Below are positions 43,510 through 53,489 of a stretch of 64,000 bases of DNA, one piece after another. The translations under genes and the position numbers were made by a program. Position 1 is the stretch's first letter, and every line of letters starts with the position of its first letter. The notes below the pieces were generated by a model. That model ran no database searches and was not told where the DNA came from. It worked only from the letters and a program-made list of their open reading frames with translations. The stretch is from Thiocapsa imhoffii (lineage in GTDB: Bacteria; Pseudomonadota; Gammaproteobacteria; Chromatiales; Chromatiaceae): the NCBI RefSeq assembly GCF_016583985.1, contig NZ_NRSD01000019.1:1-64000 (forward strand), in the 5' to 3' direction.

Positions 43510-44349
43510 TCATCTGATGCCCTTGTTTTTCGTCCGCACCCGCTCGTAGAGCTCCTCCATGATGGTCACGAAGGGCGTGTCCTGCTCCCAGAAGGGCGGC
43601 ATCTCACCACCTTTCTTGATCAAGATGCCCGGCACGGGGGACGCCGTGATGGGGTGGATCTCGCTCGGTAGACGCCGTGACGCGGTCCAGAAATCGGTTG
43701 GGTCGTGCGGGGCGGTCTGGGTCGGCACTGGTTGCGTGTAATAGGTGGTTGCCGGGATGAGCGGCAGATCCTCTTCCTCGAGGACGTCAGCGAGCAGGCT
43801 GCCGAGCGGGGTCTGACGCAGCGCCGTGTTGAGACGCTCGCGGGTCAGGCCGCGCAGTTCGAACAACAAGAAGGGATCCTGGTCGAGCTGCGCGGCGAGC
43901 CGGTAGTACAAGCCCGCGATATGCTTGCAGGGATTGGCGTCATCCGGACACGAGCACTCGGTCACGCGAAAATCCTGACGGCTGCGCGGCAACAAGGCGA
44001 GGCCGTGTCGCGCAAAGAGTTGATCGATCTCATCGGGCATCTCGTTCATCAGGAGCTTGGCGACGATGCTCGCGCGTTGCCCCAGCTCGGCGATCATCTG
44101 GTCCCAGGCGTTCGCGCGGATCGGCTGCATCTGGATGCGAGTCTGATAGCGCGGCTCTTGATAGACCCCGAAATAGGGATTCACTTGGCCGCGGATAGTT
44201 GCTGTCACACCCTCTGGACTCACTTTGAAACTGCGGACGCGGTGGTCACTGGCATATCCGCGTCCGCGCTCGAGTCGGCCGCGATCCGTGAAACTCGCCA
44301 GTGCCGCGAGGAAGTGTTCACCCCACCAAGTGCGTCCAGGTCGTGTCAT
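43510..44349 (-). CDS. SWIM zinc-finger protein
   Basis: 279 residues. The SWIM motif C-x-C-x(n)-C-x-H is CSCPDDANPCKHIAGLYYRL (about 140-160). The N-terminus is WWGEHFLAALASFTDRGRLERGR, typical of bacterial SWIM proteins found next to SNF2 helicases. It probably binds DNA or protein and works with the helicase encoded 18 bp upstream. The C-terminus contains a Pro/Thr-rich linker. Confidence 0.9.
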   Translation of the reverse strand: MTRPGRTWWGEHFLAALASFTDRGRLERGRGYASDHRVRSFKVSPEGVTATIRGQVNPYFGVYQEPRYQTRIQMQPIRANAWDQMIAELGQRASIVAKLLMNEMPDEIDQLFARHGLALLPRSRQDFRVTECSCPDDANPCKHIAGLYYRLAAQLDQDPFLLFELRGLTRERLNTALRQTPLGSLLADVLEEEDLPLIPATTYYTQPVPTQTAPHDPTDFWTASRRLPSEIHPITASPVPGILIKKGGEMPPFWEQDTPFVTIMEELYERVRTKNKGIR

Positions 44350-44367
44350 GCCAGGCTGCCTCCCGAG

Positions 44368-47300
44368 TTAGTCGACCAAGGCATTGCGATTGAGGCGGAT
44401 CAGGCTTTTGAACCGCTCGTTGTCGAGTTGTGTGAGCCAGGACTCGTCCTGACCGACGATGGCCCCGGCCACCGCCTTCTTCTGCTCGATCATCTCGTCG
44501 ATGCGCTCCTCAAGGGTCCCCAAGGTGACGAACTTGTGGACGAAGACGGTCTTCTCCTGCCCGATGCGAAAGGCGCGGTCGCTTGCCTGGTCCTCGACGG
44601 CCGGATTCCACCAGCGATCAAAGTGGACCACGTGATTCGCCTTGGTCAGGGTGATGCCGACACCACCTGCCTTGAGCGAGAGGATGAAGATCGCAGGTTC
44701 GGATTCAGGATCTTGGAACGCCGCGATCATGGCCTCGCGCCGAGCGCGCGAGGTGCCACCGTGCAGGTAATGGGTGGGGTAACCGCGCTCCTGACGCAGC
44801 AGCCGATCGAGTTGCGCACCGATCTCGGTGAACTGTGAAAAGATCAGGATGCTGTCGCCCGCGGCCATTACCTCTTCGAGCATGCCGTCAAGGCGCTCGA
44901 GCTTGTGCGAGCGCTCGGGCGTGAAGGCGCTGCCGTCCTGCAGGAACTGGGCGGGATGGTTGCAGATCTGCTTCAGGCGCATCAGGGTCGAGAGCATCAG
45001 TCCCTGGCGCTCGATCCCGGACACCTCGGCGAGTTGCCGCTCGACGTCGCGCACCACGGACTCGTAGAGCGCCGCTTGTTCCCTGCTGAGGTTGCAATAT
45101 TGCTTGGCCTCGACCTTGTCGGGGAGGTCCTGGATGATCGTCTTGTCGGTTTTCACGCGGCGGAGGATGAAGGGTTCGACCAGTCGCTTGAGCATGGTGG
45201 CGCGCACGGCGTTCTGATCGCGTTGCACCGGGATCTCGTAGGCTTTACGGAACCGCGACTGGGTGTCCAGATAGCCGGGTTGCATGAAATTGAAGATCGA
45301 CCAGAGATCGGTGAGCCGATTCTCCACCGGGGTGCCCGTGAGTGCGAGTCGATGGCGCGACTTGATCTTGAGGATCGCCTTGGTTTGCTGGGCCTTGGGG
45401 TTCTTAATGTTCTGCGCCTCGTCGAGCACGACCCGGTGCCAGTCGATCGCGCTCAGCAGGGCTTGATCCCGCCGGGCAAGGGCGTAGGAGGTGATCACCA
45501 GATCCAGTCCAGCGGTCTGTTCGCGCAAGTCAGCCGGCTGCTGTACCCGTGTCGGGCCATGATGGATGAGGGTGCGCAGACTGGGCGCGAAGATGTCGAC
45601 CTCTTTGCGCCAGTTTCCGATCACCGAGGTGGGCGCGATCAGGAGGGTCGGCGGCTGGGGGCCGGATTCGCGTTCGCTCAACAGCCGCGCGATCACCTGC
45701 ATGGTCTTGCCGAGTCCCATGTCGTCGGCCAAGCAGCCATTGAGGCCGAGCTGTTCGAGAAAGCCGATCCAGGCCACTCCGCGGCGTTGATAGGCACGCA
45801 GTTGTGCCTTGAGTCCGATGGGCTCGGCGATCGGCGCCAATTGCTGGTGATCGCGTAATTGCTCGAGCATGGCGGCGAGTGTCGATTCGCGATCGAGTTC
45901 GAAGACCTCCTCGGTGGCGATCTTGCGCAGGAGTTCCGGGAGGGCGAAGCGGGGTTCCTCGTCGCCGTGCGTCTCCCAGAACGCCAGCAGTTGTTGCATC
46001 GTCTCGGGGTCGAGTTCGACCCATTGACCGCGAAATTGGATCAAGGGAGTCTTGGCCTCGACCAGTTCACGCCACTCCTCGGGACCAATGACCTGATCAC
46101 CGAGCGCGAGTTCGTAGCGGTAACGCAGCAGCGCGTCGAGACTGAGAGCGGATGCGCCGGGCGTGGTCCCGGGCGCGGGAGCGCTCGTGAGTGGATCGCT
46201 TGGACGCAACCGGATCTTGATCCGCCGCCGCCCCTGGGGTGTCCACCACGCCGGCACCACGATCTTGAAGCCTGCGTTCTCGAGTACCCAGGCGTCCTCC
46301 TTGAGGAAGTGGAAGGCCTGTTCCAGTTCCAGGTGGATCGCGTGTGGTGTGGCGGTGTCCAAGCCCGCCCAGAGCGGTGAGTAGATCCGTGCCGCCAAAC
46401 CTAGATTCAGTAAGAGTTGGCGTTCGCAATCACGGCCGAGGCGGCGGTGCAATGACTGCTTCTCGGCGACGGAGCAAGTCCAGTAGTCGGCGAGGGCCAG
46501 GCGTTGGGACGGGTCGTCTTTGGGAACCAGGATCAAGTCGAGCCGCCAATCGTCTGGTGCCGTGGCGGGCGCTTCGACCAGACGGAATCCGAGCGAGAAC
46601 CCCTGTGCCTGATCGGCCATGGTGAGCCGGTGTCGCCAGCGCTGCCACTGTCGGTACTGCTCCAGCCCTTGGCCGGGTGGGTTGGCCAGGGTCGGCTGTT
46701 GCGCGAGGGCAGCGGCGAGCAAGGTGCCATGGGTTCGTTTCATGACGGTGGCCGGCCATGCGGTGGTGCGCAGGGTGCGATCGAGTAGGACCTCGCTGAA
46801 ATGGCGGAGCAGGCTGGTCGCTTCAAAGCCTTGCGCCAGGCCTGGCGCGCCTGGCGCGGCGGCCGGCGGCATCCGCATGGCCGCCTGTGCGATCAGGTCC
46901 TCGTAGTGCTCCGAGGCCCACTGCCAGGCACCTCGCGTCTCATAGGCCGGAGGTTTTCGCTTGCCCTGTGGTGGCGGCGGCTGGCTGTAGATGAGCGCGG
47001 GGATATAGTGATCGCGCATCAGCAGGCGTTTCAATTCCTGGGTGAGCCAGTACCAGAAGAGGAAGTCGGGTCCAGGCTGGATCACCGCGGACTGATGAAA
47101 GGCGAGGAAGTGAATGTCGCTCAACTGCTTGATGGGATGATCGAGACGATAGCCGTCCAGGGTCCAAGCGATGAGACTCGCGCGCTCCTCCCGTGCCGCA
47201 TCGGCCAGTGCTCGTGCCCGTTGTGGCGAGGGCAAGGGGGCATCCGGGTTGCTCGGCAGCAAGAGGGTCCAGCGGTCGATGGCGCCCGGCTCGGGCTGCG

Positions 47301-47517
47301 GGATTCCGAGCTGTTCCAGCAACCCTGGCCAGGCCCGGGCGGGACAAGCGAAGGGATGGATGCGCTCGTCTCGGGGAGCGGCACGCCGCGGGGCCGCTCC
47401 CTCCGCCGGCGAGGGCGTCTGCTCGGCCCACAGCACGAGCGTGCCTGCTTGGACGAAGCGCCCTGGGTTGGCCGGGCGCCAGAAGGCATGGAGGGTCGTC
47501 ATCGGGTTGCTGGACAT
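44368..47517 (-). CDS. SNF2-family DEAD/DEAH-box helicase/translocase
   Basis: 1049 residues. The N-terminal 550 residues are a large SNF2-associated region. The motor follows: LRAYQRRGVAWIGFLEQLGL, Walker A in DDMGLGKTMQVIARL, DEAQ box (VVLDEAQNIKNPKAQ), ALTGTPVENRL, and motifs V/VI in LSLKAGGVGITLTKANHVVH and DQASDRAFRIGQEKTVFV. It is a dsDNA translocase, probably in repair or transcription recycling. Partner of the SWIM protein downstream. The start is MSSNPMTTLHAFWRPANPGR; an ATG five codons later is possible. Confidence 0.93.
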   Translation of the reverse strand: MSSNPMTTLHAFWRPANPGRFVQAGTLVLWAEQTPSPAEGAAPRRAAPRDERIHPFACPARAWPGLLEQLGIPQPEPGAIDRWTLLLPSNPDAPLPSPQRARALADAAREERASLIAWTLDGYRLDHPIKQLSDIHFLAFHQSAVIQPGPDFLFWYWLTQELKRLLMRDHYIPALIYSQPPPPQGKRKPPAYETRGAWQWASEHYEDLIAQAAMRMPPAAAPGAPGLAQGFEATSLLRHFSEVLLDRTLRTTAWPATVMKRTHGTLLAAALAQQPTLANPPGQGLEQYRQWQRWRHRLTMADQAQGFSLGFRLVEAPATAPDDWRLDLILVPKDDPSQRLALADYWTCSVAEKQSLHRRLGRDCERQLLLNLGLAARIYSPLWAGLDTATPHAIHLELEQAFHFLKEDAWVLENAGFKIVVPAWWTPQGRRRIKIRLRPSDPLTSAPAPGTTPGASALSLDALLRYRYELALGDQVIGPEEWRELVEAKTPLIQFRGQWVELDPETMQQLLAFWETHGDEEPRFALPELLRKIATEEVFELDRESTLAAMLEQLRDHQQLAPIAEPIGLKAQLRAYQRRGVAWIGFLEQLGLNGCLADDMGLGKTMQVIARLLSERESGPQPPTLLIAPTSVIGNWRKEVDIFAPSLRTLIHHGPTRVQQPADLREQTAGLDLVITSYALARRDQALLSAIDWHRVVLDEAQNIKNPKAQQTKAILKIKSRHRLALTGTPVENRLTDLWSIFNFMQPGYLDTQSRFRKAYEIPVQRDQNAVRATMLKRLVEPFILRRVKTDKTIIQDLPDKVEAKQYCNLSREQAALYESVVRDVERQLAEVSGIERQGLMLSTLMRLKQICNHPAQFLQDGSAFTPERSHKLERLDGMLEEVMAAGDSILIFSQFTEIGAQLDRLLRQERGYPTHYLHGGTSRARREAMIAAFQDPESEPAIFILSLKAGGVGITLTKANHVVHFDRWWNPAVEDQASDRAFRIGQEKTVFVHKFVTLGTLEERIDEMIEQKKAVAGAIVGQDESWLTQLDNERFKSLIRLNRNALVD

Positions 47518-47630
47518 TGCCTGGGTTCTGGAGGTGTTGGCGTTGGTGTGACGAATTCCTTGCTCCGGGCGGCAAAGGCGGCCAGGATGATCATCCCAAT
47601 CGATCCGTTCCGTTTCAACCGAGGGATGCC

Positions 47631-48053
47631 GTGACCGAGCGCGAGCAAACGACCGATCAACCCGCCATCGTGCGCGCCTTCATGCAGGCTAAACCCGCCG
47701 AGCAGCATCTGCTGCTCGAGTGGTCGCGTGGCTTCACCGCCATTCGTTTGAGCGAGCGTGGTGGTGGGGAAAAACTCACCGCTTTTCTTGCCTTGACCCG
47801 TGAGCGTCGGGCGGCTTGGCCCCTCGTTAAACTGCTTGGCCGGGCGCTGCGCATCCTCCTCTGGGATGCGCGTTCCTGGACCTTCCGTCTCGGCGTTGGA
47901 TCCTTGCTGGTGGTCTTCGTCGGCTTCGGACCCTCGGCCGCGGCACTCATCCCCCTCGTCGAGGGCATCCGTCTGCCGCTGTGGATCTTGGTTGGCGGCG
48001 TTGCGGTGCTGCTCGGGGTCCTGATCGACCTGATCCGCAAGCAGTGGCGTTGA
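47631..48053 (+). CDS. Small membrane protein of unknown function (140 aa)
   Basis: GTG start with GAGGG 7 bases upstream; the frame is open further 5' but that part is a shadow of the helicase gene. Cytosolic helices to about residue 75 (AKPAEQHLLLEWSRGFTAIR), then two membrane helices (about 84-104 and 112-132) and a basic end (IDLIRKQWR). No family recognised. It faces the iron-uptake ATPase gene, the two stops 20 bp apart. Confidence 0.7.
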   Translation: MTEREQTTDQPAIVRAFMQAKPAEQHLLLEWSRGFTAIRLSERGGGEKLTAFLALTRERRAAWPLVKLLGRALRILLWDARSWTFRLGVGSLLVVFVGFGPSAAALIPLVEGIRLPLWILVGGVAVLLGVLIDLIRKQWR

Positions 48054-48073
48054 AGACGGCTCGGGACGCGATG

Positions 48074-48865
48074 TCACGCGCGCCGACGCCGCGCACCAGC
48101 GTCTGCGGCGACAGCGGCACCACGCGGAATCATGACGGGCAGGCCGCCTACCTCGCCCCGCACCACGGCAATGCCGTAGGCTTGCTCGACCTGGTCGGTT
48201 CGGAGCTCCGCCATCGCCCCAGTGTGGATCGCGCCCCCCGGCCCCAGCAGGAGCACGCGCTCGGCGAAGCGCAGCGCGAGATTGAGGTCGTGCAGCACCA
48301 CTAGGCCGACCAGATTCTGGTCTTGGACAACCCCCTGGATGGTCTCCAGAACCTCGATCTGGTTGCGCAGATCCAGATGATTGACCGGCTCGTCGAGCAG
48401 CAGCAGCCGCGGTTCCTGCACCAAGGCGCGTGCGATCAACACCTTCTGTAATTCACCACCGCTCAGTTGCGTGACGGGCCGGTCGCTCAAACAAGCTAGG
48501 CCCAGTCGCTGCAGCATCTCCTCAACCAGAACGAGATCCGTATCCGTGCGGCCACTCGGGTGCGGTAACCGCCCCAGCAGCACGGCCTCGAAGACGCTGA
48601 CCTGCGCCGGTGTTGTCATCTGCGGCAGATAGGCGATCCGCTGAGCCCGCCGCGTGCGAGTCAGGCGCGACAGATCGGTTCCGTCGAGTCGAACCCGATC
48701 CCGGGGGGCGGGCAGCAGGCCGGCGATGAGTTTCAGCAGCGTCGACTTACCGACCCCGTTCGGCCCCAACACGGCCGTGAGCACTCCCGCGGGAGCCTGC
48801 AGCGCCAGCTCCGAGAGGACTGGCGCGCCGCGATAGCCGAAGGACAACCCCGCGATGCTCAGCAT
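48074..48865 (-). CDS. ABC transporter ATP-binding protein, iron-chelate/B12 type
   Basis: 263 residues. Walker A GPNGVGKSTLLKLIAGLL, signature LSGGELQKVLIARALV, Walker B LLLLDEPVNHLDLRNQIEVL and the switch histidine in VLHDLNLALRFAERVLL. It drives the FecCD-type permease encoded 3 bp upstream. Last gene of the receptor-binding protein-permease-ATPase operon. The C-terminus carries an Ala/Arg-rich tail (DAGARRRRA). Confidence 0.92.
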   Translation of the reverse strand: MLSIAGLSFGYRGAPVLSELALQAPAGVLTAVLGPNGVGKSTLLKLIAGLLPAPRDRVRLDGTDLSRLTRTRRAQRIAYLPQMTTPAQVSVFEAVLLGRLPHPSGRTDTDLVLVEEMLQRLGLACLSDRPVTQLSGGELQKVLIARALVQEPRLLLLDEPVNHLDLRNQIEVLETIQGVVQDQNLVGLVVLHDLNLALRFAERVLLLGPGGAIHTGAMAELRTDQVEQAYGIAVVRGEVGGLPVMIPRGAAVAADAGARRRRA

Positions 48866-48868
48866 GAC

Positions 48869-49966
48869 TCAAGGCCGCCCGCGCAACAGCAGCACCAGGA
48901 GCAGCGGCGCCCCCACCAGTGCCGTCACCGCCCCAACCGGGAGGACGACGGGCGCGAGTAGGAGCCGTCCCAGGGTATCGGCGGCCAGCAGGATTAAGGC
49001 TCCGGCGAGCGCTGAAAACGGGAGTAGGAAGCGCTGATCGGACCCGATCAGCAGCCGGACCGCGTGCGGTGCAATCAGGCCGATGAAGCCGATGATGCCG
49101 AGAAAGGCGGTCGCAATCGCCGCCAGCGTCGCGGCGGCAGCCGTGCCGAGCAGACGATGACGCACCACATCGACGCCCAGGGCGCGGGCGGGATCATCCC
49201 CCCAGGCCATGGCGTTGTAATGCCAAGCGGCGCGCCAGGGCAGCACACCGAACACCACGAGCGCGCCGGCGAGCCAGGCGACCTCTGGCCAGCCAGCGCG
49301 TCCCAGGTCGCCGAAGGTCCAGAAGAGGGTGGCCGCGGCCTGGGTATCGGAGGCGAAATATTGCACGATCATGGTGGCTGCGCTGGCGAAGGCGCCGAGG
49401 GCGATCCCGGCGAGCACCACCGCCTCTGGGGTCAGGCCGCGCAGGGTGGCAATCAGCAGGATCAGGGCCGCGCTGCTCAGCCCGCCGAGCAGCGCCAGTG
49501 ATACCACCCCGAGTGGTGCGTTCAGGGTCACCGCTTGAGCGCCGGTGCTGTGCAGTTGACCGGCACCGAAGAAGACGATGGCGCAGGTCGCGCCGAGGGC
49601 TGCGCCTTGGGCGATGCCGAGAGTGAAGGGCGAGGCGAGCGGATTGCGCAACAGCCCTTGGAGCAAGGTGCCTGCGAGTGCGAGTGCGGCCCCCGCCAGG
49701 AGCGCCGCGGCGACGCGTGGGAGGCGAATGCCCCAGATGATTTGGGTCTCGATCCCCTCGCCGCCGGGCCCCGCGAACAAGATCGCCAGCAGCGCTTCCA
49801 CACTCAAACGATAGGTGCCGCTCGCCAGTGACACCAGGGTCAGAACCAGGAGAGCGGCCCCCATTGCCAACCCCACCAGGGTCCGACGCCACAGCCGTTG
49901 TCGATAGCGTGTGAGCGGGCTGTCGGAGGCGACGGGCGCGTCGTCGCGCCAGGTCGGTCTCACCAA
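48869..49966 (-). CDS. FecCD-family ABC permease
   Basis: 365 residues, about nine to ten membrane helices after a polar N-terminus. Family boxes: IWGIRLPRVAAALLAGAALA, GTLLQGLLRNPLASPFTLGI, GFIGLIAPHAVRLLIGSDQR. It imports iron-siderophore, heme or cobalamin-type ligands. Its start overlaps the binding-protein gene by 7 bases. Confidence 0.93.
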   Translation of the reverse strand: MVRPTWRDDAPVASDSPLTRYRQRLWRRTLVGLAMGAALLVLTLVSLASGTYRLSVEALLAILFAGPGGEGIETQIIWGIRLPRVAAALLAGAALALAGTLLQGLLRNPLASPFTLGIAQGAALGATCAIVFFGAGQLHSTGAQAVTLNAPLGVVSLALLGGLSSAALILLIATLRGLTPEAVVLAGIALGAFASAATMIVQYFASDTQAAATLFWTFGDLGRAGWPEVAWLAGALVVFGVLPWRAAWHYNAMAWGDDPARALGVDVVRHRLLGTAAAATLAAIATAFLGIIGFIGLIAPHAVRLLIGSDQRFLLPFSALAGALILLAADTLGRLLLAPVVLPVGAVTALVGAPLLLVLLLRGRP

Positions 49967-51015
49967 GGTCGTCCCCGTCCGTTCAACAGGTCGACTCGCA
50001 TGAAGCCGAGTCCGTCGCGCGCCAGCTCGGCATAGACGGGTTGGCCGAGAAAGAGGGTATGGATCTCATCGGCTTTGGCCACCGGGGTCACGTCCGCGAG
50101 GGCATCAGGGTAGAGGATGCTGGCGATGAACCAGGCATTGATGAGTGCATGTTCGACATTGGTGTTATAGGCATTGTAGGGCAGGGTCGCGTAGACCTGT
50201 CCCTCACGCACGGCGCGCAAGGCTCTGAAGGGCCCCGGGTTGGCTGCCTGTTCACTCAGTACCGCTGGCACGCCCGCGGCATCGATGAACAACCGGGGCG
50301 GGTCCCAGGCCAGGAGCTGTTCAAGGTCGAGGAAGAGATGGCCGGTGCGTCCGGTGCGCTCGGCGAGGTTCTCGGCGCCGGCCCAGTCCAGCGAGGGATG
50401 TCCCGCCTGCGTGCTGGTGAGGCCCTGTTGACCCTTGAGGCTCACCCCACCGAGATAGGCTGTGACCGGGAGCTGGTTGCCGATGCGCTGTGCGAGTTCG
50501 GCGATGGAGGATTCCATTGCATCGAGCAGGGTCTCAGCGCGTGTCTCGTAACCCAACACCTGGGCGAGCTGCCGCAGCGAGTCGCTGAAGACGGCGGGCT
50601 CGAGACGTCCGGTCGCGCCGTAATCGAGCGACAAGATCCTGATGCCAACCCGTTCGCGCAGCATCCGCACCTGCTGCTCGTCAAGCGTGACCGCGACCGC
50701 GAGATCGGCTCCGACGCTTGCCAGGGCTTCGAGATCCGGCAGGCGCCCCGCCCCGCCAGGACCGATGATGGGCAGCCCAGCGATCCGCTCGCCGAGCGAG
50801 TAGGCATAGGCACGACCTTCGGGTGGGCGCTGCTCGATGGCCTCGATCGCACTTACGTTTGCCACGGCGTCGAGATAGACCAGGAAGCGCAGCGCACCCG
50901 GTCCCAGGGCAACCAGTCCCAGCGGGGTCGATGCTCCCGGCGCGGTCTGGATGATTCCGCTGATGGACGCGGCAGGCCAGGCCAGCGCCGCGGACAAGAA
51001 CTGACGTCTGTGCAT
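49960..51015 (-). CDS. Periplasmic metal-chelate binding protein (Tat signal)
   Basis: 351 residues. MHRRQFLSAALAWPAAS has the twin-arginine motif (RRQFLS), so export by Tat is likely. The body is the two-lobed class III binding fold: VALGPGALRFLVYLDAV, SLGERIAGLPIIGPGGAGRL, LFIDAAGVP and TLPYNAYNTNVEHALINAWF. This family binds iron-siderophore complexes, heme, B12 or oxoanions; YNTNVEHALINAWF resembles members associated with metal-oxoanion or iron uptake, which does not fix the ligand. It starts 6 bp after the receptor gene ends. Confidence 0.9.
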   Translation of the reverse strand: MHRRQFLSAALAWPAASISGIIQTAPGASTPLGLVALGPGALRFLVYLDAVANVSAIEAIEQRPPEGRAYAYSLGERIAGLPIIGPGGAGRLPDLEALASVGADLAVAVTLDEQQVRMLRERVGIRILSLDYGATGRLEPAVFSDSLRQLAQVLGYETRAETLLDAMESSIAELAQRIGNQLPVTAYLGGVSLKGQQGLTSTQAGHPSLDWAGAENLAERTGRTGHLFLDLEQLLAWDPPRLFIDAAGVPAVLSEQAANPGPFRALRAVREGQVYATLPYNAYNTNVEHALINAWFIASILYPDALADVTPVAKADEIHTLFLGQPVYAELARDGLGFMRVDLLNGRGRPW

Positions 51016-51021
51016 CAGGAT

Positions 51022-53235
51022 TCAGAAGTCCACGCTGAGGCTTAGGACGAGGCTGCGCGGCGGTCCGGCATAGAAGCCCACCGTGCCGGAGCCGTCGTCC
51101 TGTGCATTGATCGCCCCGATGTATTGTTCATCGAAGAGATTGTTGATCTCGAGGCCCACACGCACTGCGCCGCGGGTGCCCATGGACGGTGAGGTCCAGC
51201 TCGCCGCGAGGTCGAGGAGCCAGTAGGCCGCAACCGGCTGTGTATTGAGTGGATCGCCATAGCGCTTGCCAACATAGCGCACAACTGGTAACGCCTGCCA
51301 GGGACCATGCTCGAAGATGAGGCCGGCGCGCAGCATCCAGCGTGGGGTGTCTGGAACTTGATTGCCCGCGATCGACAGCGTCTGGATGCCGGTGGGGGCG
51401 CGTCGGGCCAGATCGTCATCGAAGGTGTAGCTCAGATAGGTCGGGTTGAGGTAGGCGACGAGGTTGGGAGTCAGCGCGTAGCTGGCGAGCAACTCAACCC
51501 CCTTCGCGGTGGCGCCACCGACATTCTGGTGATAGTTCAGGCCAACCGTGGGATCCAATGCGACAGAGAGCAGGTCGTGATGTTGCGCATAAAAGAGGGT
51601 CGGCGATAGCTCGAAACGGTCGCCCGTCCACCGCAGCCCCAGATCGACGTTGTCCGAGGTTTCCATCTTCCAGGTGTCGAAGAGATCCTGTAACACCAAA
51701 CCCTGCGCCTTGAAGGCGGCACGGTTGCTGGCGTAGATGTTGGTCACCGGCACGAAGGCATAGGGACGCATGTAATTGCGACCGTAATTGGCATAGGCCT
51801 CCAAGCGCCCCGCCGGGTCCAGTTGCCAGCTCGCTCCGATGCTCGGCGACCAGGCATCGAAGGTAAGCGCGCGAAGACTGAGATCCGGGTCTGGGGCGAG
51901 ATTGTGGCGCAGTGCGGCGGACCACCCGCCCGGGGTGCTGCTGTCGGTGCGATAGGCAATGCTCGCCGGCTCCTCGTAGCGAAAATATTTCACACCCGCT
52001 TGCCATCTCAGTCGGTTCAGCGTTTGCCCGACCTGAAGGTAGGGGCTTTGCACGCTTCCGCGCCCTTGGTTGTCGGCCAGATAGACCCAGCCATCGGGCC
52101 GGCGTGCCGTGGGGGTGATGGCCATGCGACGCACCGCCTTCTCGAGGTTCGCGGACTCCCACCAATATCCGGTACTGAGCTCGAGGTTGCCGATCTGATC
52201 GATGTACTCAGCCACTAGACCGTAGCGGTCGAGGTCACGGAACTGGTCCTGAAGCCCATTGCGCTGCTGGGCGGTCTCGGTGGAGAGGTAGGGTCGAAGG
52301 GTCAGTGCACCAGTGCCGAACGGCCGGTTCGCGATGCCGAGCAGGTCACGATTCTCGGTTTGCGTGAAATAGAAATCGTAGAAGTTGCGGTCCAGCGCCG
52401 GTTCGCCGCTGAAGCGCCGGCTGTGGTCGAGATCACGGGTGTGACGAACAGCGCGTGCTTGCTCGAAGGTTAGCGGGCGCAGATCGTGCGTCTGGGCGTT
52501 GGTCGCATTGAAGAAGAGGTCGAGGTTCGCGCCGGCGATGCCATCCGACTGGCTTAAGCCAAAGGATACGTTGCGACGTGGTCCGAGTGAGCCGGCGCCC
52601 TTCCAGTTGTCCGCGTCGGTATAGGAGGCGGACAGGAAGCCGCGGATTCCGGCCATGCTAGTGCCTGTGTCGAGCCGCACGAAGGCGCGCTGATAGGCAT
52701 CAGACCCAAACGCCAGGCTGGCGAGCGCCCCAGGCGCGAAGGCGGGACGACGATAGCTCATGGCAATGGCACCACCGCGGTTGCCCACCGCCGAGCCGAT
52801 CGCCAATGGGGCCATGCCCTTGTAGAGCGCGAGTGACTCGATGTTTTCGAAATCGTAGAGATTTTCGCGTGGACCGATCGGCATGATGCCGTAGTTCGGT
52901 AAGCCGTCGATGGAGAGCCCGACGAACTGGCTCCTCACGCCACGAATGCGCATGACGGTCGCGCCAAGGCCGTAGGGGTCGGTCAACTCGGTGTCGACCC
53001 CGGGCAGGAGGTCGAGATTCGCATAGACGTTGGTCCGGCCCGCCGCTCCGCTCGCGCGCCGGCCTTGTTCGGTCAGGGCACTGCCCGTATAGATGGTATC
53101 CCCCGGATATTGAACCGAAAAAACGGGTGGAGCCACCACCTCGATCGGACTCAGCAGGATCTCATCCGCGCAGATCATGCCGGCCGGGCACAGGGCGGCG
53201 GCAAGGATATAGCGCGGAAATTTGGAGTCACCCAT
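51022..53235 (-). CDS. TonB-dependent outer-membrane receptor
   Basis: 737 residues. Signal peptide about 1-23, TonB-box-like region ILLSPIEVVAPP, plug domain with DLLPGVDTELTDPYGLGATV, RIRGVRSQFVGLSIDGLPNYG, NIESLALYKGMAPLAIGSAV and GNRGGAIAMS, then a 22-strand barrel ending LSLSVDF with the terminal Phe. It imports a metal complex into the periplasm for the ABC system encoded downstream. First gene of the operon. A near-palindrome lies about 50 bp upstream. Confidence 0.93.
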   Translation of the reverse strand: MGDSKFPRYILAAALCPAGMICADEILLSPIEVVAPPVFSVQYPGDTIYTGSALTEQGRRASGAAGRTNVYANLDLLPGVDTELTDPYGLGATVMRIRGVRSQFVGLSIDGLPNYGIMPIGPRENLYDFENIESLALYKGMAPLAIGSAVGNRGGAIAMSYRRPAFAPGALASLAFGSDAYQRAFVRLDTGTSMAGIRGFLSASYTDADNWKGAGSLGPRRNVSFGLSQSDGIAGANLDLFFNATNAQTHDLRPLTFEQARAVRHTRDLDHSRRFSGEPALDRNFYDFYFTQTENRDLLGIANRPFGTGALTLRPYLSTETAQQRNGLQDQFRDLDRYGLVAEYIDQIGNLELSTGYWWESANLEKAVRRMAITPTARRPDGWVYLADNQGRGSVQSPYLQVGQTLNRLRWQAGVKYFRYEEPASIAYRTDSSTPGGWSAALRHNLAPDPDLSLRALTFDAWSPSIGASWQLDPAGRLEAYANYGRNYMRPYAFVPVTNIYASNRAAFKAQGLVLQDLFDTWKMETSDNVDLGLRWTGDRFELSPTLFYAQHHDLLSVALDPTVGLNYHQNVGGATAKGVELLASYALTPNLVAYLNPTYLSYTFDDDLARRAPTGIQTLSIAGNQVPDTPRWMLRAGLIFEHGPWQALPVVRYVGKRYGDPLNTQPVAAYWLLDLAASWTSPSMGTRGAVRVGLEINNLFDEQYIGAINAQDDGSGTVGFYAGPPRSLVLSLSVDF

Positions 53236-53282
53236 TCGCTCGGCTTGGCCTCAACTCAACCTCAATCGCCACGATATTACCG

Positions 53283-53297
53283 ATACAATCATCGTAT
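53283..53297. promoter_or_regulatory. Near-palindrome ATACAA-TCA-TCGTAT upstream of the receptor gene
   Basis: A 6-3-6 inverted repeat with one mismatch inside a short AT-rich island (53270-53305) in GC-rich DNA, 48 bp before the receptor start. It is a plausible operator/promoter site, but it does not match the Fur consensus in its usual form. Confidence 0.4.
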
Positions 53298-53489
53298 TAC
53301 TAGATCACGCCTATTTGGTCTTCGCCAGCGTCCCGGGGGGATTGCGCTTAGGGCCGCTGCACCCAGATGTGTCCTGGGTCAGAACTGGTGTCGACTGGTG
53401 GACGTCAGCCATGGCGCGGTCTTGGATTGCGGGGTACCGCCCCGATGTGCCATCACAACCGAGAGCAGTCCAATAAGGAGTTCGTCATC

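Noticed and set aside
43510..47517. SWIM protein plus SNF2 helicase as a possible new defence pair
   Set aside because: This pair is common across bacteria as a housekeeping arrangement, and no defence genes flank it.
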